Shown here in pieces: positions 33,496-44,981 of a stretch of 64,000 bases of DNA. The notes beneath the pieces are model-generated. The model was not told the origin of the DNA. It worked only from the letters and a program-made list of their open reading frames with translations, and did no database searches. Source of the DNA: Protea cynaroides (taxonomy: Eukaryota; Streptophyta; Magnoliopsida; Proteales; Proteaceae). Numbering within the stretch: the stretch's first letter is position 1; each line of letters opens with the position of its first letter. Made by a program: the position numbers and the translations under genes. The DNA lies in assembly GCA_028583415.1 (NCBI GenBank), contig CM053269.1:32182254-32246253 (forward strand). The letters are read 5' to 3'.

Positions 33496-35520
33496 TGTTA
33501 TTCCTAGGTTGACAATGAGAGGCGAGGTAAATCAGTGATCACTAAAAAAAATTTCACAACTGTGTAGACTGTCCAAACTAACCATACTATGCTACCAAGA
33601 GCTGACTATTAACAACTTGCTGCCTTGAGCTGACTGGGGTGTGGTCATTCACACATTGCCCTGTTAACACATTTCATTTAACACACTATACCACTCACCT
33701 ATAAGAATCCATACCAGAGGCTTGGCTAACCAAGTATGTACACCCAGACCTGCAACTCAAGCACTTCAAATGCACAACACACACAATCAAATTCACAACC
33801 ACATAATACACTATGGAACGTGGTTCACCCATCACACTATGATGGATACTCTACAAGGTAATACCCTAAATGGGATTTCATATTATACCCAATACACTAC
33901 TCAAGATGATTTTGCTACTACTATAGCTCAAGTGCTACAACACAAATATAATTTAAGCAACAACTTGGAATCTAGGCAACAACCCAAATCTTGTCAAGCC
34001 CCTACTTGACAAGTTACAGAGAATAATACATGGATTGATTTCAAACCCTTCCCAGACATCACAAATATAACAACACAGGGTTTGTGCGGATGATTACCTT
34101 CCCAGCATGATCACGACATGTGTAAAGCTCACTAGGTAAGCTTCCTAAGCTCTCCAATGGTGGTGGGTATCATTTTGCACCAAGAATGAAAGTTCGTCAC
34201 TCTCCAAATGTGTTTTCCACAACTTTAAACACACAAGACACTCATAACATACTCTCACTGCCTTTGTCAAGCTTCAGATAGCCATTAATGGCAAACAGAG
34301 GTAAGTGGAGATGATCTTTTTTACTCTAAAGTGTCTCAAACCTCTCTTTCTACTAAACCCATACTTTTCTCTCATAGAAACTCAGTTTTCATGTTGCAGG
34401 TAGATTGATCTTGAAGAGACGAGTTTAGGAAGACTCAAATCAACTCAATCTGAGCTTGGACGGCCAAGATATGGCCATCAGAAGATTGACCACCCAGATT
34501 AGATCAAATGGCATCTTGGGGTCTGATTTAGTACGCCACGCCACATTAGAACGTCGCCTCCACTGATCGATCATATGCTTTTGTCACTTGCTGATTGGTC
34601 AAAAAGGCATCTGATTCATTTAGTCATTGGATCTATCAGTGAAAGGTGGGAAATACGTAAGGCCATTAGATCTGCATCCATCACGTCAGCAAAGATTGGG
34701 ATTGATATATCCGATGGATTAGAATCTCATCCATCGGCGTATCATACGCACACCACACCAAATCAAGAAACGTGCACCATACAACGTGAACCATGGTATT
34801 AAGATGCTTTCGGCCAATGATCGTACACGCGATAATATCCTGATGAAAAATTAGTGTCACACCATAGCCCACATTAATGTAGGCCTTTGGATGGGAATCT
34901 AGGCTGCTGGCTCTTCCTTAGCCATCCATTTCGAATCTTGCCCTTTAACTTGACCAAACTGCCCTTGTCAATGTGTGGTAATGCCCTGTAAGTCCTTTAA
35001 CTCACAGTAGGTTCTCAAAAAAAGTGTTCTTTATGGCATTCTGTCGAACATATGGTGCACACAAAGGCTCAGGCCTTGTGGAGTGAGCAAACGACATGCA
35101 TTGGCTTGCAGGTGCTAGGCGTGCTGCCTACTGCGGTGATCCTTACACTCGCATAGTATGGCCCTGCAAGCTTACGGATGTCATCAACTATTGCTGCGCG
35201 CCCTGCTGCTGTTGGGCCTGGGGGCATGGCCGAATGGCCTTGGCTGCCTGGCTGTGCTTGCATGGCAGTGGCCAAGCTAGCTGCCATGGTGGCATGCCAC
35301 CTTATGTGGGACCCACCTGGCCCACACTCTTTCTCTATTTTCTTTCTCTCTAAACTATCAGCACACATAGAGTTTATCCACTCTGTTTGTTGACTGTCTA
35401 TACTGCCTGCTGATAATCTCTCTCCTCTATATCACTCTGCCAAGGTTGCCAACAATGACAACACACTCTGCACTGCTCATAACTACTCAATACTTGCTCA
35501 ACTTGGCCAAGGTTCCAACA
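33496..35520 (-). mobile_element. 5' LTR of copia A
   Basis: Minus-strand termini TGTTGGAACC and GGAATAACA. It pairs with 10,447-12,500. The plus-strand ORFs at 34,575-34,802 and 35,096-35,393 are LTR composition artefacts. TSD AACTT follows at 35,521. Confidence 0.9.
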
Positions 35521-35525
35521 AACTT

Positions 35526-36634
35526 CTTTAACTAGGACTGCACTCACTGCTACAGATGAGACAACCATAAAGAGTTGCAGCTCATCCCCTGGTTTAGGCT
35601 TTACAAGTATGGGTAGAGTTGACAGATACTTTCTTAACTCAATGAATGCCTGGTGGCACTCAAGGGTCCATTCGAACTTCTTGTTCCCTTTTAGAGTTTT
35701 AAAGAATTGTTGGCATCGGTCAAATGACCTTGACATGAATCGTCCAAGGACAGTGACCCTTCCTGTCAACTTTTGTATTTGCTTGACATTTTATAGAACT
35801 TTCATGTTCTGAATAGCTTCTATTTTGGCTGCATTGGCCTCTATCCCTCTCTGGGATACCATAAAGTCTAAGAACTTACCAGAGAGTACCCCAAAAGCAC
35901 ATTTAATAGGATTGAGCTTCATCTTGTATTTTCAAAGTATGTCGAACGCCTCTTTTAAATCATTTAGGTGAGTTTAAGCTTTCAAACTCTTTACCAAAAA
36001 GTCATCGACATATACTTTCGTATTTCAACCGATTTGATCTTGGAACTCTTTATTTACAAGACACTGGTATATAGTGCCAGTATTTTTTAGACCAAAGGGC
36101 ATCATTGTGTAATAGTAAGTGCCTTGTCCAGTAATAAAGCTCGTACTTTCTTTATCTTCTTTGCACATTGGGATCTAGTTATATCTTGAGTATGCATCCA
36201 TGAAGGAGAGTAGTTCATGCCTGGAGGTAGCATTTATTAATTAATCTATTTGAGGCAGGAGGTAGCTATCTTTGGGATAAGCTTTATTGAGATCTATAAA
36301 ATACAAATCCTCCATCGTCCTCTAAGTTTAGAGACCATTACAACATTTGATAACCATTCTGGATATTTAACTTCCCTAATGAAACCTACTTGCAGTACCT
36401 TATTGACCTCTTGATTGATAATAGTTTACTTGTCTGGAGAAAAGTTCCTTTTCTTCTACCTCACTGGATGGTGCTGGGGTTTAATTGACAAATGATGCTC
36501 CATGAGCTCTCTGCCACGCCAAGCATGTCTGTTGCAGACCACGCAAAGATGTCTGCATTCTTTAGGATGAAGGCAATAAGATCATCGTGCATCTTCCCTT
36601 GAAGAGAGGAAACTATTTAGAAGGTATGCCTCGG
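35526..36634 (-). pseudogene. Reverse transcriptase and start of RNase H of element O
   Basis: The minus strand shows YYTMMPFGLKNTGTIYQ (about 36,070-36,120) and VYVDDFLVKS, whose YVDD catalytic box is at 36,001-36,012 and intact. KMKLNPIKCAFGV and a long open part follow (35,398-35,769: LTGRVTVLGRFMSRS, GNKKFEWTLECHQAF). RNase H entry ELQLFMVVSSVAVSAVLV runs into the copia A boundary; the frame resumes at 10,446. Several stops lie between 36,600 and 35,770. It would have copied element RNA to DNA. Confidence 0.88.
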
Positions 36635-37740
36635 TTAGTCCTCCGAGATAGGTATTTGCACCAGTTCCTCCACTAGAGTGTCTCGTTCCTGGTGGAAGTC
36701 GTTTCTAAGATCTTCCACAATGACAGATTGTACCGATGCCTTCTTTTTCTCTTCAGCAATCTCATTCTTCTTTTCCTCATTCTGGGGGTTACCGACCTTG
36801 GAGGATTCTCCCTCAGGTTTCTTGGTGAAACCCAGCTCTATGAGGTAGCACTGTCTTGAGATCTTTTGATCACCTCGACACTCTCCAGTTTCATAATATG
36901 TAGGGAATTTAATAACTCGGTAGAACATTGAGAGGCAGCATCTTAATCTGTGTAAGGCAGGGCATCCTAGGACCGCATTATAACTTGCTCGAATATCGAC
37001 CACCAAAAAAACTACGTTGATCACCTTTCAAGTTGGTTTCTGACCGATCATCAAAGGAAGTCAGATCCCACCTTTCACTTGTACAAAATCACCGGTAAAA
37101 CCGGTCAGCGAATATATGGCAAGCCCAAGCATCTCATCGGTGAAATCCATTTTTAAGAAAGTGTGATAATACAAGATATTTGCAGCACTTTGGGTGTCAA
37201 TCATGATGCGAGTGACGTTGAAATCTGTAATGGCTGCAGAGATAACTAGGGCGTCATCGTGAGGGTAGACCACTTTGATAAGGTCATCCTTATTGAATAT
37301 CATGAGATCTCCCTTTCTAGCTTTCTTGGGAGCAGCGTCAGGAGTGTCTAGTTCTCGAGCATAGGCCTTTGTCGTTTTGGTAAAAGAGTTTCCTGCGGCA
37401 TGTCCTCCAATGATAACATAAGAATTGGTATGAAAAGGTGGGCTTGATGCATAGATTTCTCAAGATCACTTACCTCTGCTGAATGTGAGAGCCTAATTTC
37501 TTTCTAAGGCAAATCCAAACGGTAACACTGTTCCCAATGTGCTAGGAGTTCTTTTTCCTTCTGTCATCCGCATCCATAGGCTGGCTCTATGGGCGGATCT
37601 TCATCATAATATCGGATCCAATGAAGTGAAACTTACTCTGCAGGTGGGAACTTCATCAGGGCAAGCCCTTCTTCTTTTAGTGCCTTGGAGGGGCCAAGTG
37701 CTGATTTCACTGCCCCACTTTTGACTTAGGGTGCTGCCTT
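36635..37740 (-). pseudogene. Aspartic protease region of element O
   Basis: KDDLIKVVYPHDDALVISAA and TRIMIDTQSAANILYY (37,061-37,303) are the Tat-type protease, with the catalytic DTG/DSG changed to DTQ. The frame then shifts. FLVVDIRASYNAVLGCPALH with LSMFYRVIKFPTYYETG (36,635-37,024) completes the domain and leads into a charged linker. Between 37,303 and 37,740 only decayed linker sequence is seen. The domain cuts the polyprotein in live elements. Confidence 0.85.
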
Positions 37741-38789
37741 AATCATATAGGTTGGAACTTGGACCTATTTCTTTTAACTGGGGTGATCCTTGACCTTGCT
37801 CGGCCGCATCGTCATCTTCATGATCTTGATTGTCTTTTCGATCATTCTTCTTACCTGCCTCTGTCTTGCAATCAGAGGCCTTGGTGGTATCTATCGGTGC
37901 TGGGCACTTTTTGTCCACATATTTATCAAGCTTTCTGTGGTAGATGGGCTCCTCGATGGTATCACGAAGATGACAACATTCATTTGTCGTATGCCCATGT
38001 GCATTGTGGAAGGCACAAAATAGATTTGGATTCCTAGTCCAAGGATCAGGATTAATTTTCCCTAGTGGGTGGAAGGAAGTTTGAGTCTTCTCAATCATGA
38101 ATATTTTTGCGGGTGTCTTCGGCAATGGGTGATAATCGTCATAAGATGAAAAGCTGGAGGATCTTCACCGGTTACTTTCTCCTTGTTTTTGTTCTTTTTC
38201 TTTGGAGTTTCTCCTTTGGAGGAGGTGTTTTCCATATTCTCTTTCAGCTTCTTTCACCCTCATGTGTTGACAAGGCACTTGCTGTCTGATCATTCTTCGT
38301 GGCCAAGTTAGCATTTGCATATTTCTCACATCGAGCGTAAAGCTTTGTGAGACTTGCGGCTGGTTTCTTGGCCAGAGAGAACTTGAGTTTTCAATCAAGG
38401 ATGGCCCCTTCCAAGTTGACCTTGTGGACTAAATCTTCAAGGCCTTTAATTTAGAGGGCCTCCATGTTAAATCTATCGAGGAAGGCTCTAAGAGTCTCAC
38501 CTTCCTCCTACTTACAATCCCATAAATTGGAAGGTGTTTTCTTCTGCATCCTTCTACTCTGGAAGTGATTTAAGAATCCATCAGCAAGATCGCTGAAAGA
38601 ATCTATTGAATGTTTGGTGAGGCTACTGTACCAGATAAGGCCAACTCCCTTTAGAGTAAAAGGGAAAGCGCGGCAGGCGATCTCATCTCACAGGCAGTAG
38701 AGGACCATTTGAGTAGAAAAGTTGTCAAGGGATTGTTAAGGGTCAGTTTTCCCATCATACAAGTCTAGGGATGGCATGATAAGACTCTA
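37741..38789 (-). pseudogene. Gag, middle and C-terminal part, of element O
   Basis: NLFCAFHNAHGHTTNECCHL with KLDKYVDKK (in 37,739-38,125) is the Tat/Ogre-type gag zinc finger and the segment after it. Upstream, 38,165-38,398 carries a basic stretch and 38,400-38,789 the retrotransposon-gag region with many stops. Copia B was inserted at 38,790; the N-terminal gag continues at 57,440. Confidence 0.82.
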
Positions 38790-40867
38790 TGATTCCCAGG
38801 TTGACACTGAGAGGGGGGTGACTCAGTGACTCATAAAATTCTTCCCAAATTTTCTGTAAGGCTTCCCAATCAATATTTTAGCTGCTGCCTTGAGCTAACT
38901 GAGACTATCTATTGGAGACCTTTCAACACATGTACACATTCACAATCGTGTAACATGCTTTACCACAAAACCACAGGCAATAGTATCCTATGGTTTGGCT
39001 TGTCCAGTGTGTACACCTATCCCATAGACAATACACTTCATATACATGTACAAGGCAATCACAGAACACACAGATATAATGTGGTTCACCAATACGATGT
39101 GTGATGGCTAGTCCATGGGGAAATACCCTAACCGGGGTTTTATATTATACCCAATATGTTTTTTTAATGTTTTGGTTGCTCTTACAGCCCAAGTGCTATG
39201 ACACCTACCACTCTCCAAGCTACAACTCAGACTAGGGCTACAACCCTCAATTCTGTATTGGGCTACAATCCTCAATCTTGACTTGGACTACAACCCTCAC
39301 TCCTGTCAAGCCCCAACTTGATAGATTACAATGTCTTTGTCAAACATAGATTACAAGCCCTTCCCATATAGCATATTACAATGTAAATGGACTTGTGTGA
39401 GTGGTTACCTTCCCAGTATAATCAAAACTGAGTAGTGCTCACCATTTGGTCTCCCCAAGTTCTTTAGTGATGGTGGATGAGCATCTTCAAGCTTGCACAA
39501 GTGTTGGCAATCTTCCAACAGCCCTCACATACACCAAACACCGACAAATCAAAAACAATTGCTTACACTCTCTCTCATGCTTCATATAGCCATTAACATC
39601 AAAGAGAGCAAGGTAGAGATGGTCTTTACATTCAAATAGAGCTCACAAACCTTGTTTCTTCAAAAAGCTATAGCTACTCTTCTCAAACTCATTCCTTCTT
39701 GTTGTAGGTGAATAGTACCCAAAAAATGGAGTGCATTGCGATTTGAATCACTCCAATTGGACATCGGATGGTTGAGATATAGCCATCCAAAGTCCACCCA
39801 ATCAGATTATTCTAAAAGGAATCTTCAGATATACATACCTGCACTCGCGACACACTGAGGAACCACCGCCCCTGACTTGTCAGTTTCTGTGTTGAGTTTT
39901 GATTGGACCATGGGAGAACACAAAGATCCGCTATTGGATCTGCTAGAAAAATGCATGAAAAACTGTTGGCCGTCCGATATTTTCAAATCATGGTAGGCTG
40001 AGTTGGGATTGACTCAAGATGTAGGATTTGCATCTTTCTACCACTGTACCATATGCGAGCCACACTAAATCCTGGAAAGATCATCATGGCTTGTGATGCA
40101 TAGTAAAAAGTTGTGCCCATCCAATCAGATAACTCGCGGGAGCATCTTGACAGAAGAACCGATTAACACCATAGCACACCTCGATCTAAGCCTTTAGATT
40201 CGAATCTGTGATGCGTGGCACTTTGCTGGCTGACCATTTCGAATCAATAGCTTTTTAACTTATCCAAAATACCCCTGACAAGCCCAAAAATAGCCTCTGT
40301 AATCTTTTGTTTATAAAAAACCATACCCAGGGAGAGAGGAAACAGTAGGTTTCTCTCTCTCTTGGCATTCTGTTAAACAAGTGGAGTCCTAGGCTATACT
40401 TAGCCAATTTTAAGGCCTTGAGCATGCACCGGCCTTGCTGCTTGCTGGCTTGTGGCATGGCTTATGGGCTTGCTACTACTGGGGGCCTTGGCTGCTAGCA
40501 TGTGGCATAGCCTGAGTGTTGCTGCTTGCGGCAAGGCACCCTGCTGGCCTTGGCTATGGGGCTGCCTACTACCACGGCCCGTGATCAATCTGGCTGCAAT
40601 GGTAGCAAGCCACCTCAGTGGTGGGTCCCATTCACTCATTTTCTCTCTCCTCTTTTTCTCTCTTCTTTTTCTCTCTTTAACTTTCTTTTGCTCTTACACT
40701 TTTGCTACTACACCATGCACAAACACCTTGTTAATGGGACCTTAGTGGGGCCCACAAATACTCTCTCTCATCTTTTTCTTTCCACAATTGCTACCAATTG
40801 TCCAAAATAACTCAGACTACTTTGCCAACAACGACAACAATCCAATAGCCTTGCCAAGGTTTCAATA
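38790..40867 (-). mobile_element. 3' LTR of copia B
   Basis: Minus-strand start TATTGAAACCTTGG and end CTGGGAATCA. It matches 55,367-57,439 along its length and, more distantly, the LTRs of A. The small ORFs at 40,255-40,810 recur in the other LTR (56,832-57,251). Confidence 0.87.
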
Positions 40868-41077
40868 ATCTCCTCATTTGGAATTGTTGGCAACCCACAT
40901 GATATCTCTACATGATATCTAGCTCTCTCCCCCTTTGACAACAAACACAAAGGGAAAAATGATGCTCCCCCTGCATATACTCCTCCTGCATCAGAACTCC
41001 CCATTCATCAGAACTCTTATGTATAGACTCATCCATAAGGGTGCCCACCGTATCATTACAATCCTATAGATGAAAAG
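40868..41077 (-). other. 3' untranslated region of copia B
   Basis: Matches 12,501-12,537 plus 14,832-14,950 of copia A. It begins with a polypurine-type tract (minus strand CAAATGAGGAGAT) and ends at the TSD of E. Confidence 0.75.
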
Positions 41078-43380
41078 TGTAAGACCCGTGTCAATCTAAC
41101 CCGGTCTTACCACCTTGAACCAGGTTTACCCATCATGGTCGAGTCAAATGGACCAAGGGCGTGAAGGAGATCGAGATCCCAGGTATCAAATCGACCCAAA
41201 AATACTTAATTTAAAGGGAGGGTCGAATACCCAGCTAAGCAGGGTTGGACCTCCCAAAGCAGAAAGTCAGACCCTCAATTTTGAAGGGAGGGTCGGACAT
41301 CTTGAACCCTAGGGTCGACGGGATCATCGACCCTCCCATCGACCCTCGGTTACCGTAAGAAATAGAAATTAGGAAATTTCTTAATTTTTTATTGGGATTC
41401 TTTCCTAATCTCAATGGGACTTATTTTAGGATGTTCCTACTCTATTTAAAGGACGTCCCTAAGCCTCTTTCACTCCTTTCACAACCCTAATTGAATTGAG
41501 AAAAAGAGAAGAGAAGGAAAAGAAGAAGAAGAGAAGCAAGGAAGAGAATTTAGCCAAAAGAGAACAGTTGCAGAGAAAAGAGTATTCTTCTCAGGTATGG
41601 ATACTAATTCCATGAGTTTCTACAGACCTTAGGATAAATATTGATGAGAGTGTGATCTCGGAGAAACCCAAACTATCAACCCATCGTTAGGTTTTTATGG
41701 AAAACCATAGGGGAATGCATGAAAGCTATTTAGGTGGATGATTCATGGTTCTAGACCATGGAATGAATGTTGAATGGAATGTAGAAACAAGCCATAGGAC
41801 CCCAAACACGAAGAATGGACTAAAAAGAGGGAATTGGACCAAAGTGCACCGAGGGTCGCACCGAGGGTCGATGACCATCCGACCCTAGATGATCCTGACC
41901 ATCGACCCTCAGTGTTCAGGAAGTTCAGATTTGGGGAGGGTCGCACCCAGGGTCGATCATGACTCCGACCCTACCTCCGACCCTCAGTTAACAGAATGGT
42001 TTTTAAATTTCGAATAAATTCTAATTAAATTTTATCGGCTTTGTTAGGTCTTCTAGCAATATAATAACAATATAAAGGTGATTCTAAAGCTTGGAAAAGT
42101 ATCTATTAGCAAGCTAAGGTGAGGAAACATAACTCTAAACTAATTAGTTAATAACAAACTGTTTTTTATTTTTTTGAGTCCAATGCTATGCTTGATTCTA
42201 TGCGAATATGTTTGTAATGTGCATACAACATGCCATCCAATATTTCTATTATTTGTTCATGCATATTTACTTAATTGTTTATAACATGATGATGATGTTG
42301 ATGATAGGAATAGGCATGTGATTGTATGTGTGTGGTTGGTGTACTTGATGCGAGCGAGTATCAGGGGAGGTGTGGTGAGAACGCCAATAAACGTTAACCT
42401 TTGGCGGGTCTCAGCACTTCAGCTCTATCTCTAACTCAAGTCTTGTGCATTAGCATTGTCGTATCGTCATTACTTTAACAGAACTATTATGTCGTAGAGT
42501 ATCAGGGGCGGTGGTCTCGATCCTTGTAGTCTCTGACTCTATCGGGGGGTCTTAGCTCTATCTCTATGGACATTCTGAGGGACGCTGGGGTGAGGCCTTG
42601 GATACACTTTTGGCATTAGGATTGGTTAGTTGTGAGCCCAGTTTACAGCCCTCGTCAACAGGGGCTTACGTGTTGGTATGGCACTATATAGCAATAAACG
42701 TTAACCTTTGTTATATAATGTTCATGATTGGGTGCTTGTGAGTTAACGATAAACGTTACCTTCGGGTGGCGTCACACACTTATGTATAGAGGCGGGGTCA
42801 ATAAACGCGACCTTTGACTACCTAAACCTTTCTATTGCATATTGCAAACTTTAAACCAGACCAAAGATATGAATTGATTGCATGCATATGTATTGTTGCA
42901 TTGTTTTGTCTACTCACTGAGCCGTGATATGTGCTCACCCCTCAATGTCGAATATTTTAGTTGATGATGCAGGTTTCACAGTTGAAGACTATATGAGTGC
43001 TCCAGCGTACGGGAATGTAGCAGCGATGGAAGCTGAAGCTGAAGTGGATACACATGACTCCTCTTGCGAGTGCCACTCATGTGTATTTGATTAGACATTT
43101 TATAGGTTTCCTATTTTGGATTTAATAAAGACATGTATTTGATATTTATTTATGTCTCAGTGGAAACAGAATAATTTGCTATTAAATTATTAATATCACC
43201 GTAGATTCTCAGTTCATTTTATTATAAGACTTCCGCTATTATGTATTTACTCTGATTGTGATTACGGATGTATGGGGGTTCAGATAACGCGGGGATAGCC
43301 TATTCGAGATCCTGGTTGAACCGTTGATTTATTTGCGGTTCATCACACAATTCTGAAGTGTGCGGAATTGGGGTGTGACA
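41078..43380 (+). mobile_element. 5' LTR of gypsy E
   Basis: TGTAAGACCCGTGTC to GGGGTGTGACA. It carries a TATTTAAA promoter-like box (41,453-41,460), clusters of GGGTCGA-type motifs (41,219-41,350; 41,838-41,985) and four inverted-repeat modules around AACGTT (42,377-42,412; 42,685-42,717; 42,738-42,775; 42,796-42,822). Confidence 0.93.
41453..41460 (+). promoter_or_regulatory. TATA-like box of E 5' LTR
   Basis: TATTTAAA followed about 30 bases later by a C/T-rich stretch with CACAACCCTA. The same box is at 51,109-51,116 in the other LTR, TATAAATG in solo LTR H and TTTAAATA (minus) in G. Confidence 0.55.
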
Positions 43381-43383
43381 ACT

Positions 43384-43395
43384 TGGTATCAGAGC
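43384..43395 (+). promoter_or_regulatory. Primer binding site of E (initiator tRNA-Met)
   Basis: TGGTATCAGAGC, the standard plant Met-initiator primer site, three bases after the LTR. Confidence 0.93.
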
Positions 43396-43656
43396 CTCTC
43401 AGGCCTTGTCTGCTGAACTAACATACATTCAAGACAAATGTGAACTGAGATAGGATAAAAGTAAAAATAGTAATATTAACACACTATAAGCACAAGTGAT
43501 GGTTGAGACCAAATTTAAAAAGAGAATAATGCATCTATTAAAGGGGAAACAAGTTACATATAATGAGAGAGAAACAAACTGTAGATACATAACTAAAGCA
43601 GAGTACAGTCCACAACCCGGACAGTTACTCCGTAGTACAAAGAAAATAAAGTACAA
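43396..43656. other. Gap between primer site and antisense gene in E
   Basis: About 260 bases of 5' leader on the element strand, which also serve as 3' flank of the antisense gene. No ORF, terminator or poly-A signal stands out beyond AT-rich sequence. Confidence 0.5.
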
Positions 43657-44981
43657 TCAAGAAGCTGGAGGTGAAGGAGGAGGCGGAGACTCACGGTCTC
43701 TATCGTAGTCCTCGACATAGACTCTAGTCAACCAGGCTATCTGAGTCTGGGTCGTCTGTAGACTAGTAGTAAGATCGGCTACCCTCCTATCAGTCGCACG
43801 TTGAACCTCAAGGAGCTCTCCCATCCGCGTGTCTGATGCATGCTGGGCGGCTAGCAACTCATCCATCCTCAGATTAGATCTGCGCTGAGCCTCCCTGATC
43901 TCCTGCAGCATCTCCATCATATCAGAAGGTGGGCGTGAAGGGCCAGCCGCATGAGAAGGACCAGTCTCAGGTACAAGTCCGCCGCAGGAGAAGTACCAAC
44001 TCCAGTCGCATGCGTAGGTGAAGGCGGGGGTATCGCGTCGACATCCATATACATACAGTTGTCATCGTCGACGGGATCCACATGAGCTCTAGCAGCGGCA
44101 GCAGCAGCCTCAGCGTCAGCCATCTCGATACGAGTGTGAGGGCGCACCATCGCGTTTCTCTCCTCATCACTAACCTGGGCATCTCGCAGACCCATCTTAC
44201 AGATAGCCTCCCAATCTAGGGGCGGCGAGAAGGTCTTCTCCTGAATCTTCTCAACCACCAAGTCAACCCCCAGGCGGGTCAGAAGAACAATAATCATGCG
44301 TCCATAGGGTAGATTACCCCTATGACCAGATAATGTAACACTAATCATGGTCCGCATGATGATGTATGGAAGATAGACTGGCTGTCTAGTGCAAATACTA
44401 TATATCAAAAATTGGGTCAGCTGAGAAACCCTCTCATAGTGCCCACTCTGCGGAATTAGATTATGCTGGATAATCTTACCGAAGACCCGTGGAGCAGGAC
44501 GCAGGTAACAGGCTCTCATCTGCCAGCGATCAGGTCGTAGCAGCTGGTTGTCGATCTCTGCCCTCATCTCCGTGGAAACAAACTGGGGCTCTCCAGGCGC
44601 ACAGTACACCATGGGGCCATCATAAGGAATGCCCAGCAGATCGGCCAGTTGCCGATAGTCAAATGAAATGTGCCCCCCATTAACATAGCTGGTGATGCGG
44701 AACTCTTGACCCTTCTCAACGTCATTGTAATTCTCCACCACCTGGAGATTACAATAAAACTGACGCACCAAATCCGGACATGTGCACGCATCGTAAGTAA
44801 TGACAGGGAGCCACCCCATGTCACCAAATGCTCTCTCTACGTTGAACAAGGCTAGCTCAGCCAAGTTCACCATACGACCACCCTCCACTTTCTTTCGAGC
44901 ATAGTCAGCATACTGTGCCTCGGCTTCGTTGGAGCGAAAGCAAAGCGGATCACGAACTCGGGGTATTTTAGTACGGGCCAT
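43657..44981 (-). pseudogene. Antisense accessory gene of element E (one frameshift)
   Basis: Opposite strand to gag-pol. The first 354 codons (44,981 to 43,917) are open: an N-terminal basic part, then FNVERAFGDMGWLP, CPDLVRQFYCNLQV, a segment ending LADLLGIPYDG, EIDNQLL, and YLPYIIMRTM. Together these resemble the plant transposon protein domain (Pfam Transposase_32 type). An Ala-rich/acidic region follows. A frameshift near 43,975 moves the tail to 43,657-43,920: a coiled coil with two 14-residue units (RMDELLAAQHASDT, RMGELLEVQRATDR) and a PPPPSPP end. The role is unknown; it could bind nucleic acid or element proteins. Long extra ORFs in antisense are known in several plant LTR-retrotransposons. 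Confidence 0.88.

Larger units (their letters stand above)
10447..35520 (-). mobile_element. Ty1/copia element A, minus strand, interrupted by H, C and D
   Basis: Complete-length copia element inserted in the RNase H region of O with a perfect TSD, AACTT (10,442-10,446 and 35,521-35,525). The LTRs are 10,447-12,500 and 33,496-35,520; minus-strand termini are TGTTGGAACC and GGAATAACA. Removing three nested insertions leaves about 9.5 kb. The gene order on the minus strand is gag, protease, integrase, RT, RNase H, the copia order. By eye the two LTRs differ at well over one base in ten, so this is an old insertion. Confidence 0.92.

Noticed and set aside
44489..44855. Plus-strand ORFs within the antisense gene of E
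   Set aside because: Shadows of the conserved minus-strand frame.
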